Shown: positions 26,103 to 34,665 of the stretch, piece after piece
Layout: each line of letters opens with the position of its first letter
Numbering within the stretch: position 1 is the stretch's first letter
From: Deltaproteobacteria bacterium
Lineage (GTDB): Bacteria; Myxococcota_A; Polyangia; Polyangiales; JADJMO01
Assembly (NCBI GenBank): GCA_016182965.1
Contig: JACPFM010000146.1
Location: forward strand, 1-46,787
DNA: 46,787 nucleotides
Direction: 5' to 3'
Notes under the pieces: model-generated
What the model saw: only the letters and a program-made list of their open reading frames with translations
Databases searched by the model: none
Told to the model about the DNA's origin: nothing
Program-made: the position numbers and the translations under genes

Positions 26103-26759
26103 TCACGCCGCCCCTTGATCGAGCACGACCCCGAGCCCCTCGAGGCGCGCCCACACCTCCGTCACCATGGCCGACGCGCCGTCGGCCGAGGAGCCCGCGT
26201 AGCGCGCGAGCACGAGCTGGGTGCGGAGCGCCTCGAGCAGATCGGCGAGATCCTCGAGGGCGCGCGCGTCGGCGGCCCGGAGCTGGGTGAGGCGCTCGAG
26301 GCTCTCGTACTGCAGACGCGCCGTCGCGATGGCGCGCTCGGACGCGCCCGATCTCTCGAGCTCGGCGAGGCGCCGCGCGGAGGCCTCGCGATCGAACCCG
26401 TTCTGCGCGCCGAGCGCGCCGAGATCGGCGACGCGCCGGGCGACGTGCGCGACCTCGGCGGAGATGCGCGTCGCGGTCGCGCGGGTGAAGACGCCGCTCA
26501 TCGGCGTGCCCTCGGCGGCGTCGACGGCGTCGGCGAGCGCGCGCTCGATGCGCGCCACGATCGGCCCACCGCGCGAGGGCGCGAGGGCCCGACCGCGCGA
26601 GGGCGCGAGCGCGAACGGCGCCCACAGCGGCCACAACGGCACCGGGACGATCGCGGAGACCCCCGCGCCGACGCCGCGCGGGCTCGCCCGCCTCAGGACG
26701 GCCACCGCGCACGCGACGCCGAGCACCGCGTAGAGGGCGAGCAGATCGCGAAGGTTCAT
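26103..26759 (-). CDS. Membrane-anchored coiled-coil protein
   Basis: The 218-residue protein has two hydrophobic segments at the N-terminus (LLALYAVLGVACAVAVL and SAIVPVPLWPLWAPFAL). A long helical region follows (about residues 75-200) rich in Ala, Glu and Arg with heptad-like spacing (RISAEVAHVARRVADLGAL, RRLAELERSGASERAIATARL), so a cytosolic coiled coil is likely. No family is recognised. Its ATG overlaps the stop of the preceding gene (ATGA). It is the third gene of a tightly coupled set that diverges from a two-component system, which may regulate it. The repeated LAPSRG and RALAPSRGG phrases near residue 55 reflect a short local DNA duplication. Confidence 0.75.
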   Translation of the reverse strand: MNLRDLLALYAVLGVACAVAVLRRASPRGVGAGVSAIVPVPLWPLWAPFALAPSRGRALAPSRGGPIVARIERALADAVDAAEGTPMSGVFTRATATRISAEVAHVARRVADLGALGAQNGFDREASARRLAELERSGASERAIATARLQYESLERLTQLRAADARALEDLADLLEALRTQLVLARYAGSSADGASAMVTEVWARLEGLGVVLDQGAA

Positions 26760-27421
26760 CGGGGTGCACCGGCGAGCTGCCGCACGGTGCGCACGAGCTG
26801 CACGACCAGGCCGCCCTCGCGCTCGCGCGTGAAGAGATGGACCTCGTTAGCGCCGGGCGTGCCGAGGTACGGACGCAGCACCCACGCGGTCTGCGCGCCG
26901 ATGAGCAGGAACACCGAGACGAACAGCCCGATGATGGCGCGCTGACCGGGGCCGTCTCCGAGCCCGCGCACCAGCACGTCGAGGCCGGCGAGCCCGGCGA
27001 GCCCGTAGATCAGCGTCGCGACCAGCTTGATCGCCTCGTAGGGCGCGCCGAAGTCGATGGTGAGCCACAGCGGCGGCGTCAGCGCGAGGAGCACCAGCGC
27101 GAAGCGCGCGCCGGCCGCGAGCACCAGCGAGAGCACCGATCGCAGCGGCCAGGGCCGCCCGAACACGGCCGAGAGCGCGTAGAACGCGGGCGCGGCGAGC
27201 GCGAGCGTTCCGATGAGTCCGAGGGGCATCTTCAGCGCGGCGAACGCGATCTGACGACCGCCGCGCCAGGCGCCCACCGCGGCGCCGAACGCGATCGTCG
27301 ACACGACGAGAGCCAAGAGCGCGGTACGCGCGATGGCGTCGGGATCGTCGTCGTCGCGGCAGCGCGCGGCGATCTCGCCCGGCGCGCGCAGGACCCGATC
27401 GAGGAGCCGGAGATCGATCAT
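26756..27421 (-). CDS. Multi-pass membrane protein (Yip1-like), unknown function
   Basis: The 221-residue protein has about five transmembrane helices (IARTALLALVVSTIAFGAAVG, MPLGLIGTLALAAPAFYALSAV, VLSLVLAAGARFALVLLAL, LVATLIYGLAGLAGLDVLV, IIGLFVSVFLLIGAQTAWVL). The N-terminus is cytosolic (MIDLRLLDRVLRAPGEIAAR) and reminiscent of Yip1-like proteins, but the similarity is weak. Start and stop both overlap neighbours by ATGA, so it is translationally coupled on both sides. Together with the other two products it probably forms one membrane complex. The C-terminus EREGGLVVQLVRTVRQLAG is amphipathic. Confidence 0.77.
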   Translation of the reverse strand: MIDLRLLDRVLRAPGEIAARCRDDDDPDAIARTALLALVVSTIAFGAAVGAWRGGRQIAFAALKMPLGLIGTLALAAPAFYALSAVFGRPWPLRSVLSLVLAAGARFALVLLALTPPLWLTIDFGAPYEAIKLVATLIYGLAGLAGLDVLVRGLGDGPGQRAIIGLFVSVFLLIGAQTAWVLRPYLGTPGANEVHLFTREREGGLVVQLVRTVRQLAGAPR

Positions 27422-28050
27422 GACGCACCTCGCACGAGCGGCAGGGTGATCCACCAGATGCGCGCACCGAGCACCGCCGAAAACAGCAGGAACGCGGGGA
27501 GCGCGAGCTTCGAGAGGAGCCCGGGGCGCGCGCCCTCGGCGGCGAGCCGCGGGCCCAGCTCGCGGACGAACGCGCCCATGCCGATCGCGCCGGCGAGCGA
27601 AAGGCCGGAGGCGCCGACGAGCATGACGGTGATCGCGTCCTCCACGGTCACCGCGAACAGCGCCGCTCCGGGTGCGAGCCCGGCGAGCACCAAGCCGGCG
27701 TTCGCGGCCGCGCGCGACGTCGCGCGCGAGAGGCCGAGCGCGTCGACCGGCGCGTCGGCGAGCGCGAGCAGGATGGCGAGCGCAGGGACGGCGAGCGCGC
27801 ACACCCCGAGGATCCCGAGCGAGACCCCGAGCGCGTGCCACGCGATCGAAAGCCCGCCCGCGCGCAGCCCGAGGGCCAGCCCGAAGGTCGAGGCGAGCCC
27901 GACGGCCACGGCGAGGCGACGCCCCTCGTGGGCGAGCCCGGCGGAGCCGTCGCCCGCGAGCAGCCGCTCGCTCCAGGAGACGTGAGTCGCCGACGGATTC
28001 GGCGCGTGTGTGGTCGCCGACAGATTCGGCACCTTCGTGTTGGTAGTCAT
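27418..28050 (-). CDS. Multi-pass membrane protein, unknown function
   Basis: The 210-residue product has a polar N-terminus (MTTNTKVPNLSATTHAPNPS) and about five helices (LAVAVGLASTFGLALGL, ALGVSLGILGVCALAVPALAI, AGLVLAGLAPGAALFAV, AITVMLVGASGLSLAGAIGM, LALPAFLLFSAVLGARIWW). Its length and hydrophobicity resemble the following gene product, so the pair may be paralogous or form a heteromer. The N-terminus carries a degenerate LSATTHAPNPSATH duplication. It is the first gene of the three-gene operon; its promoter must lie in the 92 bp shared with the divergent response-regulator gene. The stop overlaps the next ATG (ATGA). Confidence 0.77.
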   Translation of the reverse strand: MTTNTKVPNLSATTHAPNPSATHVSWSERLLAGDGSAGLAHEGRRLAVAVGLASTFGLALGLRAGGLSIAWHALGVSLGILGVCALAVPALAILLALADAPVDALGLSRATSRAAANAGLVLAGLAPGAALFAVTVEDAITVMLVGASGLSLAGAIGMGAFVRELGPRLAAEGARPGLLSKLALPAFLLFSAVLGARIWWITLPLVRGAS

Positions 28051-28142
28051 GTCTTCGAGATACGTCTTTGGTGCGCGGAATCCGGGGAGCGACCGAGGAG
28101 ATTTCGAGGAATGCGCCGGCGGGCCGGCGCCGTTCATCCGTC

Positions 28143-28811
28143 ATGCAGGGGTTGCGTGTGCTCGTCGTGGAAGACGACGGCCCGATCGCCGACGCCGTGC
28201 TCTACGCGCTGCGCCGCGAGGGCATGGTCGCCGACGTCGCGCCGACGCTCGCCGCGGCGCGGCGCGTGCTCGACGCGGCCGAGGTCGTGGTGCTCGATCT
28301 CGGGCTGCCCGACGGCAGCGGCTTCACGCTGCTGCCCGACATCTGCCGGCACGGCGCCCGCGCGATCGTGCTCACGAGCCGCGACGAAGACGTCGAGTGC
28401 GTCGCCGCGCTCGAGGCAGGCGCCGACGACTTCGTGACCAAGCCGTTCTCGCCGCGGGCCCTGGTAGCGCGCGTGCGCGCGGTGGTGCGCCGGACGCGGG
28501 CCGCCGAGGCGACGGTGCACGGCCTGCTCGTCGATCGCGAGCGCCGACAGGCGACCTGGGCCGGCCAGGACCTCGGCCTGACGAGGCTCGAGTTCGAGCT
28601 CCTCGCCGTCTTCGCCGAGGCGCCGGGGCGGGTGCGCACGCGCGAGCAGCTGGTGTCGCGGGTGTGGGGCGCGGAGTACGCGCTCGCCGAGCGCACCGTC
28701 GACTCGCACCTCAAGGGGCTACGGCGCAAGCTCGCCGAAGCGGGCGCGCCCGCGAACCTCGTCGAGACCGTGCGCGGCGTCGGCTTCACGCTGCGAGCGC
28801 GCGCGCCGTGA
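28143..28811 (+). CDS. OmpR/PhoB-type response regulator
   Basis: The 222-residue protein has a receiver domain (1-115) with the acidic pair Asp11-Asp12, phospho-acceptor Asp52 (VVLDLGLPDGSG), Thr/Ser in VLTSRD and Lys100 (FVTKPFSP). A C-terminal winged-helix DNA-binding domain follows (about 125-220) with LTRLEFELLAVFAEAPGRV, WGAEYALAERTVDSHLKGLR and ETVRGVGFTL. The ATG at 28143 was preferred to an upstream frame that lacks family similarity. The stop overlaps the kinase GTG (GTGA). It diverges from the membrane-protein operon at 28050, a likely target. The family binds tandem promoter repeats after phosphorylation. Confidence 0.95.
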   Translation: MQGLRVLVVEDDGPIADAVLYALRREGMVADVAPTLAAARRVLDAAEVVVLDLGLPDGSGFTLLPDICRHGARAIVLTSRDEDVECVAALEAGADDFVTKPFSPRALVARVRAVVRRTRAAEATVHGLLVDRERRQATWAGQDLGLTRLEFELLAVFAEAPGRVRTREQLVSRVWGAEYALAERTVDSHLKGLRRKLAEAGAPANLVETVRGVGFTLRARAP

Positions 28812-29845
28812 GCTCGCTGCGCGTCCGCCTCTTCGTCGCCCTCGCCCTCGCCACGTCGTGCGGCGCGCTCGCCACCGGGCTGTGGGCGATCGCCGTCGAC
28901 GCGACCTCGCTCGGGTTCGCGCAGCGCCTGTGGCGTATCACCCCGAAGGCGCTCGGCCTCGCGGCGTTGCTCATGCCCGCCTCGGCGCTCGCCGCCGCCG
29001 TCGTCGGTCGCGCGCTCGCCCGTCCGATCGAGGAGCTCACCGATGCGGCGACGCGGATCGCCGAGGGCCAGCGCGAGACGAGCCTGCCGCGCGGCGACGG
29101 CGACGAGACACGCCGGCTCGCGCGCGCGCTCGTGAGCATGCGCCGCGAGCTCGAGGGGAAGCCCTACGCCGCGGCGTTCCTCCGCGACGCGTGGCACGAC
29201 CTCAAGACGCCGGTCGCCGCGCTGCGCGCCACGCTCGAGGTGCTCGACGACGAGGCGCTCGAGGATCGGGCGGCGACCCGGCAGTTCCTCGCCAACATGC
29301 GGCTCTCCACCGAGCAGCTCGAGCGCCGTCTGTCCGACCTGGTCACGCTGGCGCGCTTCGAGACCGCCGCGCTCGCCCGAGAGGAGGCGGCGTCGATCCA
29401 TGATCTCGTGCACGAGGCGCTCACGCGGGTCGCGCCGCTCGCCGAGGCGACGCAGGTCCGGGTGCACGTACGGCTCGCGCCGTCGCGCGAGCTGCGCCTC
29501 GGGCCGTCGCACGAGCTGCGCTGTGACGCCGCCGCGATCGGCCGCGCGCTCGGCAACCTGCTCGAGAACGCGGTGGCCGCGACGCCCGGCGGGCAGGTGG
29601 AGCTCGTGGAGATCGCGGCGGTCGACGGGGCGAAGGCCGTGCTCGAGGTCTCCAACGCTCCGGCGTCGATCCCCGCGCACGCGCGCAAGGCGCTGTTCGA
29701 GCGCGCGCCCAAGTCCCGCGACGGCCGCGGCTCCGGCCTCGGCCTGGCCATGGCGCGGGCCGCGGTCGAGGCGCACGGCGGCACCATCCGCTTCGTCGAG
29801 CTCGGACCGCCCCGCGTGCGCGTCCGCGTCGAGCTACCTCGGTGA
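28808..29845 (+). CDS. Sensor histidine kinase
   Basis: The 345-residue protein (GTG start in a GTGA overlap) has two membrane helices (VRLFVALALATSCGALATGLWAI and KALGLAALLMPASALAAAVVG) separated by a very short periplasmic loop of about 20 residues. A HAMP-like linker (ALARPIEELTDAATRIAEG), the dimerisation domain with His130 (DAWHDLKTPVAAL) and an ATPase domain with N box (LGNLLENAVAATP) and G box (GRGSGLGLAMARAAVEAHGG) follow. With so small an external loop it probably senses something in the membrane or the cell. It phosphorylates the regulator encoded just before it. An Arg/Glu-rich ELRLGPSHELR repeat lies in the ATPase lid region. Confidence 0.94.
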   Translation: MSSLRVRLFVALALATSCGALATGLWAIAVDATSLGFAQRLWRITPKALGLAALLMPASALAAAVVGRALARPIEELTDAATRIAEGQRETSLPRGDGDETRRLARALVSMRRELEGKPYAAAFLRDAWHDLKTPVAALRATLEVLDDEALEDRAATRQFLANMRLSTEQLERRLSDLVTLARFETAALAREEAASIHDLVHEALTRVAPLAEATQVRVHVRLAPSRELRLGPSHELRCDAAAIGRALGNLLENAVAATPGGQVELVEIAAVDGAKAVLEVSNAPASIPAHARKALFERAPKSRDGRGSGLGLAMARAAVEAHGGTIRFVELGPPRVRVRVELPR

Positions 29846-29847
29846 GG

Positions 29848-31212
29848 TCAGGTGGCCTGCGAGAAGTGGAACTTCTCGTAGAGCCCGCGGAAGAGGTTGT
29901 GCGGATCGGTGCGCCGCTTGACCGTCTCCCAGTTGTCCCGGTGGTAGATCGACCAGAACGTCGCCTCGTCGTAGGTGTTCTTCGAGATGAGCGTCTTGAT
30001 CCCGGCGAGCTCCCGCGTCTTGTCCTGCAGGCGGAGGTAGGCCTCGTCGGCGCCCACCGCGGGCGGCCTCCCGTAGATCGCGCAGTCGATGAACAGATCG
30101 CCCTCCATGCCCTTGGCGTGCGACTCGGCGACCCACGCGTACGTCCGCTCGACGCGATAGGGGACCAGCCAGAGCGGCCACACGCCGATCGCCTCGGGGT
30201 ACCAGGCGCAGAACTCGAGGAAGCGCGGCTCGGGGATGAACACGTCGACGACCACGTTCGGATCGCGCACGTGCTTCATGATCGGGCGCAGGCGCTTGGC
30301 CCACGACAAGAGGTTCGTCGAGCCGAGGAGCGCCTTGCCCACCAGTAGCCGCATCGCGCGCGACTCCATGCCGGGCAGCGTGCGCGTGAGCCAGTGACAC
30401 TCGGTGTCGTAGCGGAACAGGTAGTCGGACGTGGTCAACCAGTCTGCGCTCTTCTCGCGCGTCGACTTGTAGAACACGTCGAGCCACGTGTAGTCGCTCG
30501 TCGTCGGCGCGTCGCGCGGCCACGCGCGCACGTCACGACCGTCGGCGAAGCGCCCGAGGCAGAGCACCCAGCAGTCGGGCGCGTGCGCGATGCCGTCGAT
30601 GAAGTCGACGTCGCGGGCCTTCATGCGGGCGTGCAGCGCCTCGCGGAACGCCTCGGGCGAGGCGAAGCGCTGGTACTCGGTGCGGACGAACGGCTTGGCC
30701 GGCACCAGCGAGAGCTCGATCTCGGTGAGGATGCCGAGCGTGCCGTACGAGCCGTGCATCATCTCGAAGACGAGCGGCTCGCGCTCGCGCGAGCACTCGA
30801 GGATCTCGCCGGTGCCGGTGACGAGCTCGTAGCGGTGGCAGCCGTCGTGGAGCCCGCCGCGCATGAACGACATCGACTCGACCGAGCAGCCCGCGATCGC
30901 GCCGCCGACGGTGATCGTCTTCAGCTCGGGCACCAGCGTGGGCAGCAGCCCGTGCGGGAGCGTCGCGGCGACCAGGTCGACGAAGGTGACCCCCGGCTCG
31001 ACGATCGCCCGCCTGCGCTCGACGTCGATCGAGAGGATCTGGTCGAGATCGCGCACGTCGATCTTGCGGTCGTCGTGGCGCGGGTCGTGCGGGTTGGGCA
31101 CGAAGTGCGAGACCGCGGACTTCCCGATCGAGGCGTGACCGCCTCCGCCGCCGGCGACGCGCGCCCTCACCGCCGCCGCGACACGTTCGACCTTCTCCCG
31201 GTGCGTTGCCAT
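29848..31212 (-). CDS. FAD-linked oxidoreductase, DHCR24 (delta24-sterol reductase)-like
   Basis: The 454-residue protein matches the layout of eukaryotic DHCR24/DWF1 and its bacterial relatives. The FAD (PCMH-type) domain has IDVRDLDQILSIDVERRRAIVEPGVT, TLVPELKTITVGGAIAG and GCSVESMSF; then come EMMHGSYGTLGILTEIELSLVPAKPFV, a substrate domain, and a C-terminal IDCAIYGRP...TLISKNTYDEATFW region. The spacing of these blocks closely follows human DHCR24 as I remember it. That enzyme reduces the sterol side-chain double bond with NADPH. Some Myxococcota make sterols, so a sterol or other polyprenoid substrate is plausible. No other sterol gene lies here. It converges with the sensor kinase gene (2 bp between stops). 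Confidence 0.82.
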   Translation of the reverse strand: MATHREKVERVAAAVRARVAGGGGGHASIGKSAVSHFVPNPHDPRHDDRKIDVRDLDQILSIDVERRRAIVEPGVTFVDLVAATLPHGLLPTLVPELKTITVGGAIAGCSVESMSFMRGGLHDGCHRYELVTGTGEILECSREREPLVFEMMHGSYGTLGILTEIELSLVPAKPFVRTEYQRFASPEAFREALHARMKARDVDFIDGIAHAPDCWVLCLGRFADGRDVRAWPRDAPTTSDYTWLDVFYKSTREKSADWLTTSDYLFRYDTECHWLTRTLPGMESRAMRLLVGKALLGSTNLLSWAKRLRPIMKHVRDPNVVVDVFIPEPRFLEFCAWYPEAIGVWPLWLVPYRVERTYAWVAESHAKGMEGDLFIDCAIYGRPPAVGADEAYLRLQDKTRELAGIKTLISKNTYDEATFWSIYHRDNWETVKRRTDPHNLFRGLYEKFHFSQAT

Positions 31213-31432
31213 CCGCCGGCGTTAGCAGCAGCGCGAGCGGACGACGATGCGCGCCGTCAGGGGCAGGGACGAGGTGCGCCGCGGGGGGTGACTCGGGGAG
31301 CATCTCTCGCCGACCCCGAGCAGGACGAGAGCGGCGCCCGCGAAGGGCGAGCGTTCGCCACCGCGGCCGGGAGGCTCGTCCGTGTGACCGGCGCAGAGGT
31401 GCGCGCTCCGCGCACGAGAGACGCGCGGCGCC

Positions 31433-33673
31433 GTGGATCGCAGCTCCTGTGGCGAAGTCCCGGCGTGCGACGCACCGTGTCCCTCGCTCGCTCTCGCGTC
31501 GATTGGCGCTACCCTCGGCCCGTTGGCCTACGTCTCCTGCCGACTCACCCGGATCATGTTGGAGGCCGCCGTCGCGCGCGGCCTCGACGTGAACGCACTT
31601 GCGCGCGGCGCGGCGCTCCCGATCGAGGCGTTGCGAGACGCCGGCGCGCACGTCAGCTGGGATCAGTTCGTGGACTTCAACGCGTCGCTCGCGCAGCTCG
31701 CCGGCGGGCCCGCGGAGCTCGAGGCGCTCGGCGCGGCGATGCTGCGCGCGCCCTCGGAGTCCTTCTTCCCCCTGATCGCTCGGTTCGTGGTCTCGGCGTC
31801 GCAGCTCCACGAGCTGGGCACGCGCTACGTCGCGCCGTCCGTCTTCGAGGGGCTCCCGCTCGAGCTCGTCGACGCCAGCGATCGACGCGTGGTCCTCCGG
31901 TGCGTGCTCCCGCCCTCGTTCCGCGGCAGCGCGCACTACTTCCACGTGTGCAAGGGCACGCTCGGCGCCGTCTCCACGCTGGTCGGCCTGCCACCCTCGA
32001 CCGTGGAGGCCGAGATCACGGCGCGCGAGGCCACCTACGTGGTGCTCTTGCCGCGTGACGAGCGGCGGTGGAGCGCGATGCTCCGTCGGATGCGCCGGTG
32101 GGTCGCCGGCCGGCCGCTCGCCGATCTCCTCGAGCAGCAGGACAGCATGCGGGAGAGCTACGAGGCGCTCCTGCGCACCCGGCAGGAGTTCCACGACGTG
32201 CTCGCGCGCGCGCCGCTCGCGGCGTTCATCCACCGCGACGGCAGGTACCTGTGGGTCAACGCGGCGGCGGCGCGCCTGCTCGGCTACGACGAGCCCGACG
32301 AGATCGTCGGTCAGCACGTCCTCGAGCACGTGCACCCCGACGATCGCGAGCGGGTCGTTCAGCGCATCTCCGCGCCCGCTGCCGCGTCACAGCCCGGCGA
32401 GTACCGCATGAGACGCCGCGACGGCAGCACCGTGCTGTGGGACGTGGCGCCCACGCAGGTGGTGACGTTCCACGGCGCGCCGGCCCGGCTGCTGCTCGCC
32501 AACGACATCACCGAGCGCGCGCGCGCGAGAGAGCAGCTCGCGCTCGCCGATCGGCTGGGATCGTTCGGCCTGATCGCCGCGAGCGTCGCGCACGAGATCA
32601 ACAACCCGCTCGCCTACGCGCAGCTCAGCGTCCAGACCATCTCGCGCGGCCTCGACAAGGCCGACGTCGCGCCTTCGCTCCCTGCGCTGCGCGGCGCGGC
32701 AGCGACCGCGATCGACGGCCTGGAGCGCGTCCGCGCCATCGTCGCCGATCTGAAGACCTTCGCGCGCGCCGACGAGGAGACGATCGCGCCAACCGATCTG
32801 AACGACGTGGTCAAGACGACGCTGCGGCTCGCCCAGAAGACCCTCGGGTCGGCCTCGCGGATCGACGTGTCGCTCGGCGACCTCCCCAAGGTGAACGCCA
32901 ACCACGGTCGGCTCGGCCAGGTCGTCTTGAACCTGCTGCTCAACGCCCACGAGGCCATCGAGGACCGCGGCGTCGCCGGCGTCATCGCCCTCCGCACCGC
33001 GGTCGACGACTCAGGGCTCGTGCTCCTCGAGATCGCCGACAACGGGACGGGCATTCCCGACAAGGTGCTCTCCCGGGTCTTCGAGCCTTTCTACACGACC
33101 AAGGCGAAGGGGCGCGGGACGGGCCTCGGTCTCTCGATCTGTCACCGCATCGTCGGCGCGTACGGCGGCACGATCACGCTCGAGTCGGCGACCGCGGAGG
33201 TGCCGGCGTCCGAGCTGCGCACCTTCGCGCGGGTGCGCCTCCGCGTCGCCTCGCAGGCAGCGGAGACGGAGGTCGCGTCCGAGCGCGGGACGCCGCCGTC
33301 GCCCGCTCGTCGGCGCCGCATCCTCATCGTCGACGACGAGCCCGCCGTCGGCGCGACGATCGCGACGACGCTGGGCGAGGACCACGACGTCGTCGTCGAG
33401 ACCGGCGGACGCGCGGCCCGGCGCACGCTGGCCGGTGACCCCGGCTTCGACGTCGTCCTGTGCGACGTGATGATGCCCGACATCGACGGCATCCAGCTGT
33501 TCGAAGAGATCCGTGCGGCGAACGAGCAGCTCGCCACCCGGTTCGTGTTCATGAGCGGCGGAGCGTTCAGCTCACGCGCGCGCTCGTTCCTCGCGAACGC
33601 CAAGAGCCCGTCGCTCGAGAAGCCGTTCACCGGCGCGCAGCTTTCGGCGGCGATCGAGCGCCTGCGGCGGTGA
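31433..33673 (+). CDS. Hybrid PAS histidine kinase with C-terminal receiver
   Basis: The 746-residue protein has an N-terminal domain at about residues 40-235 resembling the ligand-sensing half of some AraC-type regulators (AAVARGLDVNALARGAALPIEAL). A PAS domain (about 260-360, APLAAFIHRDGRYLWVNAAAARLLGYDE), a dimerisation domain with His387 (VAHEINNPLAYAQ), an ATPase domain (NLLLNAHEAI, DNGTGIP, GTGLGLSICHRIVGAYGG) and a receiver domain (VDDEPAVG, phospho-acceptor Asp678 in LCDVMMPD, Lys in LEKPFT) follow. No membrane helix is present, so it is cytosolic. The start is uncertain: GTG 31433 is the longest; TTG 31523 just before AYVSCRL fits the domain edge. Its stop abuts that of the next gene. 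It probably relays to an unlinked regulator or histidine phosphotransferase. Confidence 0.9.
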   Translation: MDRSSCGEVPACDAPCPSLALASIGATLGPLAYVSCRLTRIMLEAAVARGLDVNALARGAALPIEALRDAGAHVSWDQFVDFNASLAQLAGGPAELEALGAAMLRAPSESFFPLIARFVVSASQLHELGTRYVAPSVFEGLPLELVDASDRRVVLRCVLPPSFRGSAHYFHVCKGTLGAVSTLVGLPPSTVEAEITAREATYVVLLPRDERRWSAMLRRMRRWVAGRPLADLLEQQDSMRESYEALLRTRQEFHDVLARAPLAAFIHRDGRYLWVNAAAARLLGYDEPDEIVGQHVLEHVHPDDRERVVQRISAPAAASQPGEYRMRRRDGSTVLWDVAPTQVVTFHGAPARLLLANDITERARAREQLALADRLGSFGLIAASVAHEINNPLAYAQLSVQTISRGLDKADVAPSLPALRGAAATAIDGLERVRAIVADLKTFARADEETIAPTDLNDVVKTTLRLAQKTLGSASRIDVSLGDLPKVNANHGRLGQVVLNLLLNAHEAIEDRGVAGVIALRTAVDDSGLVLLEIADNGTGIPDKVLSRVFEPFYTTKAKGRGTGLGLSICHRIVGAYGGTITLESATAEVPASELRTFARVRLRVASQAAETEVASERGTPPSPARRRRILIVDDEPAVGATIATTLGEDHDVVVETGGRAARRTLAGDPGFDVVLCDVMMPDIDGIQLFEEIRAANEQLATRFVFMSGGAFSSRARSFLANAKSPSLEKPFTGAQLSAAIERLRR

Positions 33674-34072
33674 TTACCGCGGGGCGTGACCGGCGTGCTG
33701 CGGCAGCCCGTCGGTCAGCTCGATCCACGGCGCCTTCGAGGCGACGAACGCGTGCGACTCCGGGCGGCAGTTCGGATCGCAGTCGGCGGTGCCGAGCGAG
33801 ACCCACGTGGTCTTGGGGTCGGCGTCGTAGTCCATGAAGAGGCTGGAGCCGCAGGTCGCGCAGAACATCCGCACCGCGTCGGGCGAGGAGCGAAAGCGCT
33901 TCGGCTCGCCGGTGACGCGCAGCTTGCTCCGCACCACCGCACCGTAGGTGGCGAACGCGGCGCCGTGCTGCTTCTGGCAGCTCGCGCAATGGCAGTTGGT
34001 GGCGGAGCGCGGCCGGCCCTCGACCGTCCAGTGGATCTCGCCGCACAGACAGCTGCCCGTCGTCGTCGCCAT
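33674..34072 (-). CDS. GFA-family (glutathione-dependent formaldehyde-activating-like) protein
   Basis: The 132-residue protein has the GFA fold's zinc-binding Cys: GSCLCGEIHW near residues 7-15, NCHCASCQKQHGAAF near 27-41, and FCATCGSSLF near 70-79. The length is typical. Characterised homologues are linked to glutathione adduct chemistry (Gfa, CENP-V), but most bacterial members have no proven reaction, so only zinc binding is safe to state. The ATG at 34072 lacks a strong Shine-Dalgarno. The gene converges with the hybrid kinase: the TGA of one and the TAA of the other are directly adjacent, with no spacer. Confidence 0.9.
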   Translation of the reverse strand: MATTTGSCLCGEIHWTVEGRPRSATNCHCASCQKQHGAAFATYGAVVRSKLRVTGEPKRFRSSPDAVRMFCATCGSSLFMDYDADPKTTWVSLGTADCDPNCRPESHAFVASKAPWIELTDGLPQHAGHAPR

Positions 34073-34235
34073 CGCGACACCCTACCGCCTGCGTCGGGCG
34101 TCGTCACCTTCGTCCGCAGGCGATCGTCACGAGGCGGGCTCAGCGGCGCGCTCGATCCGCCGTGCTCTCGCGTCTCGCGCGAGCCGCCGTGTGAAGGCGA
34201 CGACCAGCGGCGACCCTTCAGGGTCGGGAGATCGG

Positions 34236-34495
34236 ATGTCCGCCGGCGCGACGATGGCCATGGACAACCTGGACCAGATGATCATCCAGGTGCACCCCAA
34301 GTCGTCGCGGCCTTCTCGATCATCCACCCGAAGATCGAGGCGTTCGCCCTCAGCGAGCTCGACGCCGCGCTCGAGCACCTGGGCGTCCCGCTCGGACGCA
34401 AGGCGAACGTCCTCAGGATCCTCTCGAGGCTCGGCCGGGAGATCGGCGGCTCGCGCGCGGTCGACGCGGTGCTCGGCGCCGAGCCGGTGCGGTAG
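34236..34495 (+). pseudogene. Small gene of unknown function with a single-base frameshift
   Basis: From ATG 34236 the frame reads MSAGATMAMDNLDQMIIQVH. It then loses protein-like character just after a CCCC run near 34295. One base over, the frame continues as QVVAAFSIIHPKIEAFALSE and runs to a stop at 34495, with helix-like, low-complexity-free sequence (LGVPLGRKANVLRILSRLGREIGG). Adding one C to the homopolymer restores an 86-residue protein. I therefore read this as one gene broken by a one-base deletion, either real or a sequencing error. No family is recognised. No good Shine-Dalgarno is visible. It lies between a GFA-family gene on minus and a lipoprotein gene on plus. Confidence 0.5.
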
Positions 34496-34665
34496 CACGA
34501 CCGCGCGCTTCGAGCGCGGCGGGGCGGCGGTCATCGCGAGGCGGCGGTCGCCGCGCTGCGCCCGTCGATGGCGCACCTGCACCCGCGCAGCGCGGCGCGG
34601 CTGCGCGGCGGAGCGCACGGCGCTTGCCAGACGCCGGGCGGACCGTTCGATCGGAGGAGCCGAAC

